Assembly: GCF_000317435.1 (NCBI RefSeq)
Contig: NC_019751.1
Coordinates: 1,798,001-1,862,000, forward strand
Length of the DNA: 64,000 nt
From: Calothrix sp. PCC 6303
Lineage (GTDB): Bacteria; Cyanobacteriota; Cyanobacteriia; Cyanobacteriales; Nostocaceae
Direction of reading: 5' to 3'
Shown here: piece by piece, positions 8,952 to 17,818 of the stretch
Layout: each line of letters starts with the position of its first letter
Position numbering within the stretch: position 1 is the stretch's first letter
Notes under the pieces: generated by a model
The model's input: the letters and a program-made list of their open reading frames with translations, nothing else
What the model was told of the DNA's origin: nothing
Databases searched by the model: none
Program-made: the position numbers and the translations under genes

Positions 8952-9707
8952 ATGGCAACTACCTACAAATATGAATTGTGCGTAAATAACAGCGTAGATG
9001 AGGTACAGTCGATTATTCGTGCAGTCTACAAACAGATTTTAGGCAATCCCCACGTCATGGACAGTGAACGCCTAATTAGTGCAGAATCTCAGTTAAGCGA
9101 TCGCACTCTCAGTGTACGGGAGTTTGTCAGAGCAGTGGCAAAATCAGCCTTTTACAGGAGCCGCTATTTTGAAAAATGTGCTCCCTACCGCTTTGTCGAA
9201 TTGAACTTCAAGCATATACTAGGACGTGCTCCCCTCAGTCAAGAGGAAATATCCAAACATATTCGCCTTTGTATTGAAAAAGGCTACGATGCTGAAATTG
9301 ATTCTTATCTTGACAGCGACGAGTATCAGACAGCCTTTGGAGAAAACATCGTCCCCTACTATCGCGGTAACAGCACCCAAATCGGACAAAAGCAAGTCGG
9401 TTATAACCGGATGTTTACCCTTGACAGAGGACCATCACAGGTGAGCAGCGCAGTCAAAGCTTCCCAGCTTGTCTATGCAGTAGCAACTAATAGTGCAAAT
9501 AACGTCACACCCGCATCCTTGAATTTAGGAGGTTCCGGTGAGGCAAACAAAAAAATGTTCAAGATTGTAGTACAAGGTTCCAAATTTGATAGTCCTCGCC
9601 GTCGCAGCGCAACTTCCTACACTGTTGCAGGCGATAATATGACTTCCCAAATCCAGCGAATAAATCGTACTTCCGGCAAAATTGTGAGCATCACCGAGAT
9701 TACCTGA
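8952..9707 (+). CDS. cpeD: Phycoerythrin-associated rod linker (CpeD/CpeE type)
   Basis: A 251-residue rod linker with the same two-domain plan as CpeC: a linker domain (about 10-155; IIRAVYKQILGNPHVMDSERL, REFVRAVAKSAFYRSRY, ELNFKHILGRAP, DSYLDSDEYQTAFGENIVPYYRG) and a C-terminal CpcD domain (about 197-250; MFKIVVQGSKFDSPRRRS and INRTSGKIVSITEI). The shorter length and the MATTYKYEL N-terminus point to CpeD or CpeE rather than CpeC; choosing between these two needs an alignment. I start at ATG 8952, not TTG 8904, because homologous sequence begins there. It follows cpeC by 97 bases and probably shares its transcript. Confidence 0.82.
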   Translation: MATTYKYELCVNNSVDEVQSIIRAVYKQILGNPHVMDSERLISAESQLSDRTLSVREFVRAVAKSAFYRSRYFEKCAPYRFVELNFKHILGRAPLSQEEISKHIRLCIEKGYDAEIDSYLDSDEYQTAFGENIVPYYRGNSTQIGQKQVGYNRMFTLDRGPSQVSSAVKASQLVYAVATNSANNVTPASLNLGGSGEANKKMFKIVVQGSKFDSPRRRSATSYTVAGDNMTSQIQRINRTSGKIVSITEIT

Positions 9708-9927
9708 ACCTAACTTCAATAGGGAAAGTTCTTAAAGTTCCCTTGTTTAAAGGCAGGTAAAAGCAGTGTGAATTTTCCTCCCGTTCTATTCCTCTGGATT
9801 TAGTGGAATCTAACACTTCTTCCTACCTAGAACAGAGCTTTTCAAACATTTTCTTAGAACACTCTCAAAAAAAGCCTCAAAGCTCCTAAAAAACAGAAAC
9901 TTTCGTTTTGATAATTTTGAATTACCT

Positions 9928-10668
9928 ATGAAGATTCCTTTACTCAGTTACTCCCCCATCTCTCAAAATAATCGCGTCCGTGGATATGAAATTCCTGGAG
10001 ATGAGCAACCTAGAATACATAACACCGAAAATCTACTGTCATCTCTGGAGATGGATATTCTTATCCTCGCAGCCTACCGCCAGATATTTAACGAACAACA
10101 AATGCTATCCAGCAATCGTCAAAGATTTTTGGAATCTCAGATTCGATCCGGTCAAATCACAGTCAAAGACTTTATTCGGGGATTAGTAACTTCTGATTCA
10201 TTTCGACGACTGACCTACGACAGTAATAATAATTATCGCTTTGTACAGATCTGTATCCAGCGAATTCTAGGACGTGAAGTATACAACGAACGCGAAAAAC
10301 TCGCCTGGTCAATTGTACTAGCGACTAAAGGACTGCAAGGATTTATTGATGACTTACTCAATAGTGAAGAATACTTGAGTAACTTCGGTGATAACACTGT
10401 CCCCTATCAACGACGACGGATGTTAGCAGGACGTTCTGAAGGCGAATTACCTTTTGAAAGAATGGCTCGCTACGGCAAAGACTATCGGGATAAATTACCA
10501 CATCTGACGATGACATCTAGGAAAGTTGAGCCTTTCAACTTACAGACATTCCTACGTCGTCCTGATCTGGACTTGATTCTATGGATCTTCGCTTCTGTTG
10601 TGTTTTTGATTATCTCTTTTAACCTACTACCCGCATTTGGTTTCCTTCCAAAATTTGGTGGATACTAG
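9928..10668 (+). CDS. cpcL: Membrane-anchored rod linker CpcL (CpcG2-type)
   Basis: The 246-residue protein has a phycobilisome linker domain (about 35-180; [67 protein letters not shown]). Instead of a CpcD domain or core-binding tail, it ends in a hydrophobic helix at about 217-240 ([20 protein letters not shown]). That tail is the hallmark of CpcL, which anchors core-less rods to the thylakoid and feeds photosystem I, in some species in an NDH-1/PSI complex. Ordinary CpcG lacks this helix. It is placed after cpeC-cpeD and before cpeR, matching the CcaSR-controlled operon described in Nostoc punctiforme (cpeC-cpcG2-cpeR1). A 710-base repeat-filled gap separates it from cpeR. Confidence 0.92.
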   Translation: MKIPLLSYSPISQNNRVRGYEIPGDEQPRIHNTENLLSSLEMDILILAAYRQIFNEQQMLSSNRQRFLESQIRSGQITVKDFIRGLVTSDSFRRLTYDSNNNYRFVQICIQRILGREVYNEREKLAWSIVLATKGLQGFIDDLLNSEEYLSNFGDNTVPYQRRRMLAGRSEGELPFERMARYGKDYRDKLPHLTMTSRKVEPFNLQTFLRRPDLDLILWIFASVVFLIISFNLLPAFGFLPKFGGY

Positions 10669-10775
10669 TACGTTACCAATTTGGTCAAAATTAAGGCGTG
10701 GTGATACCCAGATAAATACCAATTTGGAAAAATAATACGACACATGGATTGGTAGGAGTTTAGCAGTGCTCATAC

Positions 10776-11170
10776 GTCTCAACTTAACGTGAAAGCCTCG
10801 CCCAATCTCGCTCCTATGCTCTGCGTGGGAGCGCCTGTCTTGAAGGCTCCCGCCTCCAGTTACATAAGGCTACGGTGTACACACAAGTCTTGAATTCCCT
10901 AGATTTTCTATAATCCCACCCTCGCCAACGGTTAAAATCACCGTCTAATAACTAAAATCATCTGCAAGATGACTGAATATTTTTAGTTTTTAGTCCATTT
11001 CAATGGACTTGTGCCGTGAGACTGGGATTTTCAACAAGAGACGGAGTGAGGGATTTACCGACTTGTGTGTACACCGTAGGTCACATAAGGAGGCAGGAGC
11101 CTCCAAAGAATGCATTTCTAGCCAGAGGCTGGAAACGAGATTTCAAGAGGTTTTTAGCTTAAGTTGACAC
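10776..11170. mobile_element. Outer MITE-like element with long imperfect inverted repeats, interrupted by a second MITE
   Basis: The left arm (10776 to about 10858) and the right arm (about 11091 to 11170) are imperfect inverted repeats of about 80 bases. Examples are TCAACTTAA against TTAAGTTGA at the tips and GGCTCCCGCCTCC against GGAGGCAGGAGCC at the centre. Removing the inner 210-base element and one copy of its target repeat would leave a folded element of about 175 bases. It has no coding capacity. No second copy was seen in the window. Confidence 0.62.
10870..11079. mobile_element. MITE copy A with perfect 20-bp terminal inverted repeats
   Basis: The element begins CTACGGTGTACACACAAGTC and ends with the exact reverse complement. 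It is flanked by GTTACATAAGG on the left and GTCACATAAGG on the right, an 11-bp target duplication with one mismatch. The interior has short stem-loops and no open frame. A related copy (C) lies near 30.8 kb, and a sequence with the same termini but another interior (B) lies next to it. Confidence 0.85.
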
Positions 11171-11378
11171 CAATAATCAATGCGCTTTATCCCTACAGTA
11201 ATTGTAGCAATTGTAGGTTGGGTGGAGCGTAACCCAACATCTTCGTGAGTTTGCTTGTTTGCTAACCTATCCAGTTTAGGGTTTTTGCGACTAACTGAAT
11301 CATCTTGATCTATGTGTGTTTCCGCATCAATTTTCGCCGATTATTTGATTTTTAATTTGTAGCGAAAAATAGAAAAAA

Positions 11379-11684
11379 ATGTTGCCACCACAAGCAGAGA
11401 AAAAACTCAAATGTTGGATACGAAGCCGTCATTTAATCTGTTCGGGTAACTTTTTCATATTTGAAAGCATAGACTATTCCTGTGTTGAGAGATTTAGCCA
11501 ATCTATAGTAGCTCTTGGAGGAACATTAATTTCCGTTGAACCTATTGATAAAATGTGGATGGGCGATCATCGCCAGGTTATTCTTTATCGTGCCAAAGCT
11601 AGTTTGCATACGCCCTGTCATAATTTAAAGCAATACTGGTTTAAATATGGTGCTTTATACACTAGATTCGATCAACGTTGTTGA
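11379..11684 (+). CDS. cpeR: CpeR-family phycoerythrin expression factor
   Basis: A 101-residue soluble protein, MLPPQAEKKLKCWIRSRH at the N-terminus, then CSGNFFIFESIDYSCVERF, TLISVEPIDKMWMGDHRQV and a C-terminal LKQYWFKYGALYTRFDQRC. I recognise this as CpeR, a family found only in phycoerythrin-making cyanobacteria. It is genetically required for phycoerythrin expression in Fremyella (Tolypothrix) and has been linked to a chaperone-like role for a bilin lyase. Its place after cpcL agrees with the CcaSR-regulated operon of Nostoc punctiforme. Here about 710 bases with two nested MITEs separate it from cpcL, so it may depend on read-through or have its own promoter. Confidence 0.85.
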   Translation: MLPPQAEKKLKCWIRSRHLICSGNFFIFESIDYSCVERFSQSIVALGGTLISVEPIDKMWMGDHRQVILYRAKASLHTPCHNLKQYWFKYGALYTRFDQRC

Positions 11685-11851
11685 TAAAAAAATTACTACT
11701 AATTAGTTATAATTAAATATTAGAAATTAAATATTTCACCCAAGTCTATTTACTGAAATTTATTGGAGTCAAATGTATTTTAGAAATACGTTATTTCAGT
11801 AATCAGGATTGAGATTAAATTCCAATACAGTTCAGATAGAACCAAAAACAT

Positions 11852-11882
11852 TGTAGAGACGTAGCAGTGCTACGTCTCTACA
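11852..11882. repeat. Long palindromic hairpin between cpeR and ccaS
   Basis: A perfect 15-bp stem, TGTAGAGACGTAGCA and its complement around a single G, forms a strong hairpin 170 bases past the cpeR stop. Palindromes with this GTAGAGACG core are common dispersed repeats in cyanobacterial intergenic regions. It may act as a terminator for the linker operon, but no T-run follows. Confidence 0.7.
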
Positions 11883-11964
11883 GCAGACAAAAATATTTTA
11901 AATTCAAGTCAATTGTTTATGATTGACAATCTATTTTCTAGACTCATTCTCTCATTCTCCGCTC

Positions 11965-14601
11965 ATGCCTAACTTTAGCATTCTTAGCGTTACACCTATC
12001 GCCGTTGGCTTTGGTATTGTTATCCTGGGAGGACTTTACTATTTTCTCAACCAGGAAGTAACTAGACGAAGACGGGTAGAAGTTGTGCTACGTCAACAAA
12101 CTGAGCGGGAACGACTGGTAAACCAGATTGCTCAACATATCCGTGAGTCTTTAGATTTAGATGAGGTTCTAGCTACTACCGTTGCGGAAGTCCAGCAGTT
12201 TCTCCAAGCAGATAGGGTGCTAATTTATCGCCTTTGGAAGGACGGTACAGGTAGTGCAATTACTGAAGCAGCATTGCCTAATTATATAAAAATTTTAGGC
12301 GAAACTTTTCCGGAAGAGGTATTTCCTAAAGAATATCATGATGCATATTCACTAGGGAAAACTCGTACAATCACCAACGTTGAGCAAGAAGATGTAGAGC
12401 CATGTCTGAAGGACTTCGTGAAACAGTTTGGTGTCAAGGCGAAGTTAGTAGTACCAATATTACAAGAAAATCGGGAAGCAGATCGAGCAACTTCTACCCC
12501 TTATCTCTGGGGATTGCTGATTGCCCATCAGTGCGATCGCATTCGCAAATGGGAGTGCTGGGAAGTTGAATTGATGAAGCAACTTGCAACCCAGGTAGCT
12601 ATTGCCATCCAACAATCAGAACTTTACAAACAACTACAAACACTTAACGCTTCCCTAGAACTTCGCGTCCAACAACGAACTTCAGAGTTAACCAAAGCTA
12701 ATATTTCCCTGCGGGCAGAAATTGCCGAACGTCAACGCACACAAGCAGCGCTACAAGCTTTAATAAATGCCTCTCCTCGTGCTATCTTCACAATTGATTT
12801 AGTCGGCAATGTCCAAATTTGGAACCCTGCTGCACAACGCATGTTTGGTTGGACAGAAGCAGAGGTAATTGATCGTCCTAGCCCAATTTTTTTAGATGAC
12901 AAAACCTCAGAATACAATACCCTCCGAGAAAGTATATTTGAAGGAACAACCTATACCAGGCTTGAATTACGACCTCTAAAAAAAGATGGTACTCCAATAG
13001 ATATTATTTTCTCTGCGGCTCCTTTGTATGATAGCGACAATACTATTAATGGCATAGTGGCGGTAATTGCTGACATCACAGAACAAAAGCAACGAGAAGA
13101 ACAAGTACGGCTGCTACAATCTGTTGTTGTTAATACTAATGATGCGGTAGTTATTACTGAAGCAGAACCCATTAATCAACCTGGACCGCGTATTATCTAC
13201 GTAAATGAAGCATTTACTCGTACCACAGGCTATAGCTTGGAAGAGGTTTTGGGCAAAACACCCCGAATTCTTCAAGGTTCCAAAACAAGTCGCATCGAAC
13301 TAGATAAAGTTTGCGCTGCCCTTTTGAGTTGGGAATCAGTCACCGTTGAAGTCATCAATTACCGCAAAGATGGCTCAGAATTCTGGAATGAATTGAGCAT
13401 TGTTCCTGTAGCAGATAAAACAGGCTACTATACCCACTGGATATCAATTCAGCGGGATATTACCGGGCGCAAACAAGCTGAACAAGCTTTAAAGCAGAGT
13501 GAAGAACGCTTTCGATCATTGATTGAAAATACATTAGATATAGTCAAAATTATTGATATAGATGGAATTATTAGCTATGTAAGTCCTTCAGTAGAAAAAG
13601 TTTTGGGTTATCTAGCAGCAGAGTTAATTGGCAAAAATTTATTGAATTACATTCACCAAGATGATTCTCCTAATACTTACCATAGCTTAATTTCCACCAT
13701 CCAAAATCCAAAAGTAGCTGCCCCTATCGAGTTTCGTTGTCAGCACAAAGATGGTTCGTGGCGGACGTTAGAAGCTATTAGTCAAAGGTTTGTGGATAAT
13801 GCAGCAGATACCAGAATTATGGTTAATTGTCGTGACATTACAGAACGCAAGCGGTTAGATGAAATTAGATTAACATTAGAGCGAGAAAGAGAACTAAGTA
13901 TCTTGAAAACACGCTTTTTCTCAATGGCATCTCACGAATTTCGCACTCCTTTAAGTACAGCTTTAGCAGCTGCCCAATTATTAGAAAACTGTCAGGATGA
14001 GTGGGACAACTCCTCGAAAAGACTGCGAAACTTACAGCGGATTCAAATATCTGTGAAAAATATGGTGCAGATGTTGGATGATATTTTGACCATTAATCGA
14101 GCCGAAACTGGAAAACTAGAATTTAATCCCAAGCCATTAGATTTACAAGCATTTTGTAGTTCTTTTTTGGAAGAAATGCGCCTGAGTATAGGAGAAGAAC
14201 ACACATTAACATTTTCTTGCCAGGGAAAAGCCGTTTCCGCTTGCGTGGATGAAAGATTATTGCGTTCGATTCTTTCTAATTTGCTGTTGAATGCGATTAA
14301 ATATTCTCCTCAAGTGGGAAATGTTCACCTTGCTTTGGAGTTTAAATTAGACACATTTATTCTCCAAGTCCACGATCAGGGTATTGGCATTCCATTAACA
14401 GATCAAAAACAGCTTTTTGAGCCGTTTCATCGTGGTAAAAATGTTCGCAGTATTCCTGGTACAGGGTTGGGATTAGTCGTAGTCAAAAAGTGTGTAGACT
14501 TGCACCAAGGTAATATCAGTATCACTAGTGAAGTTGGAATTGGGACAACTTGTGTAGTCACACTACCATTTAGGACTTATGTAATAGAAAAGTCTAAATA
14601 G
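11965..14601 (+). CDS. ccaS: Cyanobacteriochrome histidine kinase, CcaS-like green/red photosensor
   Basis: The 878-residue protein has an N-terminal membrane helix (ILSVTPIAVGFGIVILGGLYYFL core), a GAF domain (about 45-205), a coiled coil, three PAS domains, and a HisKA/HATPase core with His657 in ASHEFRTPLS and ATP-lid motifs GIGIP and GTGLGL. The GAF carries the cyanobacteriochrome signature: a Cys (C147) before LKDFVKQFGVKAKLVVPI, then LWGLLIAHQC. This Cys would bind phycocyanobilin. Anchor, GAF, PAS and kinase order and the Cys position match CcaS, although CcaS of Synechocystis has fewer PAS domains. The linked ccaR-like gene and linker genes support the name. ATG 11965 is preferred to TTG 11923. 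Wavelength response cannot be read directly. Confidence 0.84.
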   Translation: MPNFSILSVTPIAVGFGIVILGGLYYFLNQEVTRRRRVEVVLRQQTERERLVNQIAQHIRESLDLDEVLATTVAEVQQFLQADRVLIYRLWKDGTGSAITEAALPNYIKILGETFPEEVFPKEYHDAYSLGKTRTITNVEQEDVEPCLKDFVKQFGVKAKLVVPILQENREADRATSTPYLWGLLIAHQCDRIRKWECWEVELMKQLATQVAIAIQQSELYKQLQTLNASLELRVQQRTSELTKANISLRAEIAERQRTQAALQALINASPRAIFTIDLVGNVQIWNPAAQRMFGWTEAEVIDRPSPIFLDDKTSEYNTLRESIFEGTTYTRLELRPLKKDGTPIDIIFSAAPLYDSDNTINGIVAVIADITEQKQREEQVRLLQSVVVNTNDAVVITEAEPINQPGPRIIYVNEAFTRTTGYSLEEVLGKTPRILQGSKTSRIELDKVCAALLSWESVTVEVINYRKDGSEFWNELSIVPVADKTGYYTHWISIQRDITGRKQAEQALKQSEERFRSLIENTLDIVKIIDIDGIISYVSPSVEKVLGYLAAELIGKNLLNYIHQDDSPNTYHSLISTIQNPKVAAPIEFRCQHKDGSWRTLEAISQRFVDNAADTRIMVNCRDITERKRLDEIRLTLERERELSILKTRFFSMASHEFRTPLSTALAAAQLLENCQDEWDNSSKRLRNLQRIQISVKNMVQMLDDILTINRAETGKLEFNPKPLDLQAFCSSFLEEMRLSIGEEHTLTFSCQGKAVSACVDERLLRSILSNLLLNAIKYSPQVGNVHLALEFKLDTFILQVHDQGIGIPLTDQKQLFEPFHRGKNVRSIPGTGLGLVVVKKCVDLHQGNISITSEVGIGTTCVVTLPFRTYVIEKSK

Positions 14602-14762
14602 GGGTATGATTTTCGGCGTTGCATTTTCTGTAACCAAGCATTAGATCTATGGCGAACAGTAGTACAAATTAGATTAAGTCTTTTTTGAATCAGGGGAGAT
14701 AGAAGCCAAAATTTATCAACCTGAACTCAAATTCCTGGCTTTATCACTTAGTTCCATAAAAT

Positions 14763-16418
14763 ATGCGCCACATACTAACTTATTGCGGAATTGCTTTTTT
14801 AGTAATAAATATTATTGGTTGTGAAGCATCCAATAAAAAAACAAGTTCAAGTGTTCCCCAATCTGCCGTCAACAGTAATCCAGCAGGGAGTGCCAATCAA
14901 GGTGGGAATGTTGCCAAAACCCAGCAGGAACCGCCATTGAGTTCCTCTAAGCCAAAAGAGCAGGGTTTAGATTCCTCCCAAGAAGCACCAAACGGGGAAA
15001 AATATCGCAGTCTGCCAGAAAATGAGTTTCAAAAAGTTAGTTCCAACCCACTTTCAACATTTTCCATAGACGTTGACACTGCTTCCTATAGCAATATTCG
15101 CCGCTTTATTAACGATGGACAACTACCACCACCAGAAGCAGTGCGGGTAGAGGAGATGATTAATTATTTTAAATATGATTATGCTCAACCTGCGGGTAAA
15201 CAACCATTTGCAGTCACAACGGAAGTTGCCACAACTCCCTGGAATCCTCAACACCGGTTAGTACAAATTGGTATGAAATCCCAGAATCCCGGAATCGAGA
15301 AATTAGCACCAAATAATCTTGTCTTTTTACTGGATACATCGGGTTCGATGAATGATGCAGATAAATTACCCTTATTAAAAGCAGCTTTACGGTTGATGGT
15401 GAATGAACTGCGACCAACCGACAAAGTATCAATAGTTGCCTATGCAGGTTCCGCAGGCTTAGTATTACCAGCAACACCAGGCTCCGCAAAAGCGAAAATC
15501 TTGGCAGCACTGGACAAACTAGAAGCCGGAGGTTCAACCGCTGGGGGAGAAGGAATAAAGCTAGCCTATAAAATTGCTACCGACAACTTAATAAAATCCG
15601 GTAATAACCGAGTTATCTTAGCCACCGATGGAGACTTTAACGTCGGTATTTCCAGCGATGATGAATTAGTCAAACTCATTGAAAAACAGCGACAAAGCAA
15701 CATATATTTATCAGTTCTTGGCTTTGGTTCCGGCAACCTGCAAGATAGCAAAATGGAACAACTTGCAGACAAGGGCAACGGTAACTATGCATACATAGAT
15801 AGCCTTCTAGAAGCCAAAAAAGTATTAGTTAAAGAACTTGGTGCAACCTTACTCACAGTTGCCAAAGACGTAAAAATCCAAGTTGAATTTAACCCAGCTA
15901 AAATCCAAGCATACCGTTTAATAGGCTACGAAAACCGCACCCTACAAAGCCAAGACTTTAACAACGATAAAAAAGATGCAGGAGAACTAGGTGCAGGACA
16001 TACAGTTACAGCATTATACGAAATAGTCCCCGCAGGTATAAACAGCAATGCAGTCCAAGGAAACATCGACCCTTTAAAATACCAAAACCAGCAAATCACT
16101 CAAAACGCAGTCAAGAGCAACGAAATTATGCAAGTGAAACTGCGATACAAACCACCCCAAACTGAAAAATCCCAATTATTGAGTTATGCGATCGCTGATC
16201 AAGGTTTACAGTTAGAAAACGCCTCAAACAACCTCAAATTTGCCGCATCAGTAACCCAATATGCCATGGTACTACGAAACTCCCCCAGCAAAGGCAACAC
16301 AAACTTAGACACCATTCTCAAACTAGCACGTCAATCGGTAGGAAGCGACCTAGACGGATATCGTGCAGAATTTATTCGCTTAGTAGAAAAAACAAAAACC
16401 CTACAGAAAAGAGTCTAA
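14763..16418 (+). CDS. VWA-domain lipoprotein (YfbK-like)
   Basis: A 551-residue exported protein with a lipobox at the N-terminus (AFLVINIIGC, Cys about residue 20) followed by a Ser/Gln/Asn-rich linker. A conserved N-terminal VWA-partner domain follows (FSIDVDTASYSNIRRFI and AVRVEEMINYFKYDY), then the VWA domain (about 180-360) with the metal-binding MIDAS motif DTSGSMN, and a DUF3520-type C-terminal region. YfbK-like proteins are widespread, membrane-anchored and of unknown role; the MIDAS suggests metal-dependent protein binding. It is followed 79 bases later by a Ser/Thr kinase gene on the same strand. The spacer holds the repeated CTCTGCG motif often seen in Nostocales intergenic DNA. 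Confidence 0.88.
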   Translation: MRHILTYCGIAFLVINIIGCEASNKKTSSSVPQSAVNSNPAGSANQGGNVAKTQQEPPLSSSKPKEQGLDSSQEAPNGEKYRSLPENEFQKVSSNPLSTFSIDVDTASYSNIRRFINDGQLPPPEAVRVEEMINYFKYDYAQPAGKQPFAVTTEVATTPWNPQHRLVQIGMKSQNPGIEKLAPNNLVFLLDTSGSMNDADKLPLLKAALRLMVNELRPTDKVSIVAYAGSAGLVLPATPGSAKAKILAALDKLEAGGSTAGGEGIKLAYKIATDNLIKSGNNRVILATDGDFNVGISSDDELVKLIEKQRQSNIYLSVLGFGSGNLQDSKMEQLADKGNGNYAYIDSLLEAKKVLVKELGATLLTVAKDVKIQVEFNPAKIQAYRLIGYENRTLQSQDFNNDKKDAGELGAGHTVTALYEIVPAGINSNAVQGNIDPLKYQNQQITQNAVKSNEIMQVKLRYKPPQTEKSQLLSYAIADQGLQLENASNNLKFAASVTQYAMVLRNSPSKGNTNLDTILKLARQSVGSDLDGYRAEFIRLVEKTKTLQKRV

Positions 16419-16497
16419 AATTTCCTCTCTCTTCTCTTCCTCTCTGCGGAACTCTGCGCTTCCCTCTGCGTTTCTCTGCGTTAAAACTCTTAAAAAA

Positions 16498-17736
16498 ATG
16501 CTCACCAACAAACCCCAATTCCCCGACTTTAGCAACGAAGGCTACAGCATCGAAACCCTCCTCGGACACAACCTCAGCGGAGGAAGAATCACCTACAAAG
16601 CCAACATCCTCGAAACTCAAGAAAAAGTCGTCATCAAACAATTTCAATTTGCTCAAATTGGCGCTACATGGTCAGGATTTGCCGCATTTGAGCGAGAAAT
16701 TGAACTTTTACGACAACTCAACCATCCCCAAATCCCCAAATGTCTCGACTGTTTTGAAACCCCATCCGGATTTTGCCTAGTCCAAGAATACAAAGAAGCA
16801 CCATCGCTAGCAACACCACGGCAATTCACCCCCCTAGACATCGAAAAAATCGCCATCGGAGTTCTAGAAATCCTCATCTACCTTCAGCAACAACAACCTG
16901 CAATCATTCACCGAGACATCAAACCCGAAAACATCCTCATGGATGCCCAATCCCAGATTTACCTGGTAGATTTTGGTTTAGCACGCAGCGATGAAGAGCA
17001 AATGAGCGCCAGTACCACAGTTAAAGGTACACTGGGATTCATGCCACCAGAACAGATATTTGGACGCTCCTTAAGCAAATCAGCCGATCTTTATAGCTTA
17101 GGTGCAACCCTAATTTGCTTACTAACCAAAACCCCATCTGCTCAAATTGGTAACTTAGTAGATGAATCCTTTCGCTTCAACATCAAACAACTACTACCAA
17201 ATATTGCCCCTCGCTGGCAAAATTGGCTAGAAAAAATCACCGCACCCAATTCTACACAACGTTATCCTGATGCAGTTACAGCTTTAAATGAACTGCGACA
17301 ACTTCAAGTAGTTAGCACCCCCAAAGTCAAATTAAGTCGAAGAATTCCCCAAATAGTCACACTCAGCTTTATTTTTGCAGGTGCGATGACATCCTTGGGA
17401 CTTTTTCGGGAATCCGAACCTCGCCCTCTTCCCCTACAATATGAAATTACTCCTTACAAACACCACCATTATCGTCATCAGCGGAGAATTCCCCGTCCAG
17501 AACTAGGAACAAGCTGTGTGGGATGTGACTTGCGCTACTTGGATTTGCAAGCTGCTGATTTACGCAGCATTGATTTGGAAAACGCTAATTTAACTGGTAC
17601 TAACCTAGCTGGTGCTGATTTACGCGGTGCATCCCTTAAAGGTGCTGATTTGAGTAATGCTAACTTAATCGGGGCAAATTTAGAAAGTGTGGATTTGGAG
17701 GGGGCAATTATGCCGGATGGTTTGATTCATCCCTAG
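16498..17736 (+). CDS. Membrane Ser/Thr protein kinase with C-terminal pentapeptide repeats
   Basis: The kinase domain (about 18-270) has the VVIKQF lysine, catalytic loop IIHRDIKPENIL, DFGLA metal-binding motif and an activation segment ending GTLGFMPPEQ. The usual glycine-rich loop is weak (LLGHNLSGGRITYKA). A transmembrane helix at about 285-302 (IVTLSFIFAGAMTSLGLF) is followed by a basic, His-rich linker and about ten pentapeptide repeats of the A(D/N)LxG type. The repeats should form a right-handed quadrilateral helix on the far side of the membrane. This kinase-TM-pentapeptide layout is known in cyanobacteria, but substrates are mostly unknown. It sits just downstream of the VWA lipoprotein. 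Confidence 0.9.
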   Translation: MLTNKPQFPDFSNEGYSIETLLGHNLSGGRITYKANILETQEKVVIKQFQFAQIGATWSGFAAFEREIELLRQLNHPQIPKCLDCFETPSGFCLVQEYKEAPSLATPRQFTPLDIEKIAIGVLEILIYLQQQQPAIIHRDIKPENILMDAQSQIYLVDFGLARSDEEQMSASTTVKGTLGFMPPEQIFGRSLSKSADLYSLGATLICLLTKTPSAQIGNLVDESFRFNIKQLLPNIAPRWQNWLEKITAPNSTQRYPDAVTALNELRQLQVVSTPKVKLSRRIPQIVTLSFIFAGAMTSLGLFRESEPRPLPLQYEITPYKHHHYRHQRRIPRPELGTSCVGCDLRYLDLQAADLRSIDLENANLTGTNLAGADLRGASLKGADLSNANLIGANLESVDLEGAIMPDGLIHP

Positions 17737-17737
17737 G

Positions 17738-17790
17738 AGGCAGAGGGGCAGGGGGCAGGGGAGGCAGGGGAGGCAGGGGAGGCATGGGGA
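17738..17790 (+). repeat. Short G-rich tandem repeat (GGCAGGGGA units)
   Basis: Just after the kinase stop codon there are about five near-copies of GAGGCAGGG. The strand asymmetry (almost no C or T outside the unit) is typical of the G-rich microrepeats scattered in Nostocales genomes. No function is evident. Confidence 0.6.
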
Positions 17791-17818
17791 GAAGAGACAC
17801 CCTCAGCTAACAGTTAAC

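Noticed and set aside
15214-15537. 107-codon minus-strand frame inside the VWA gene
   Set aside because: It is Leu/Arg-rich shadow sequence opposite a well-supported domain.
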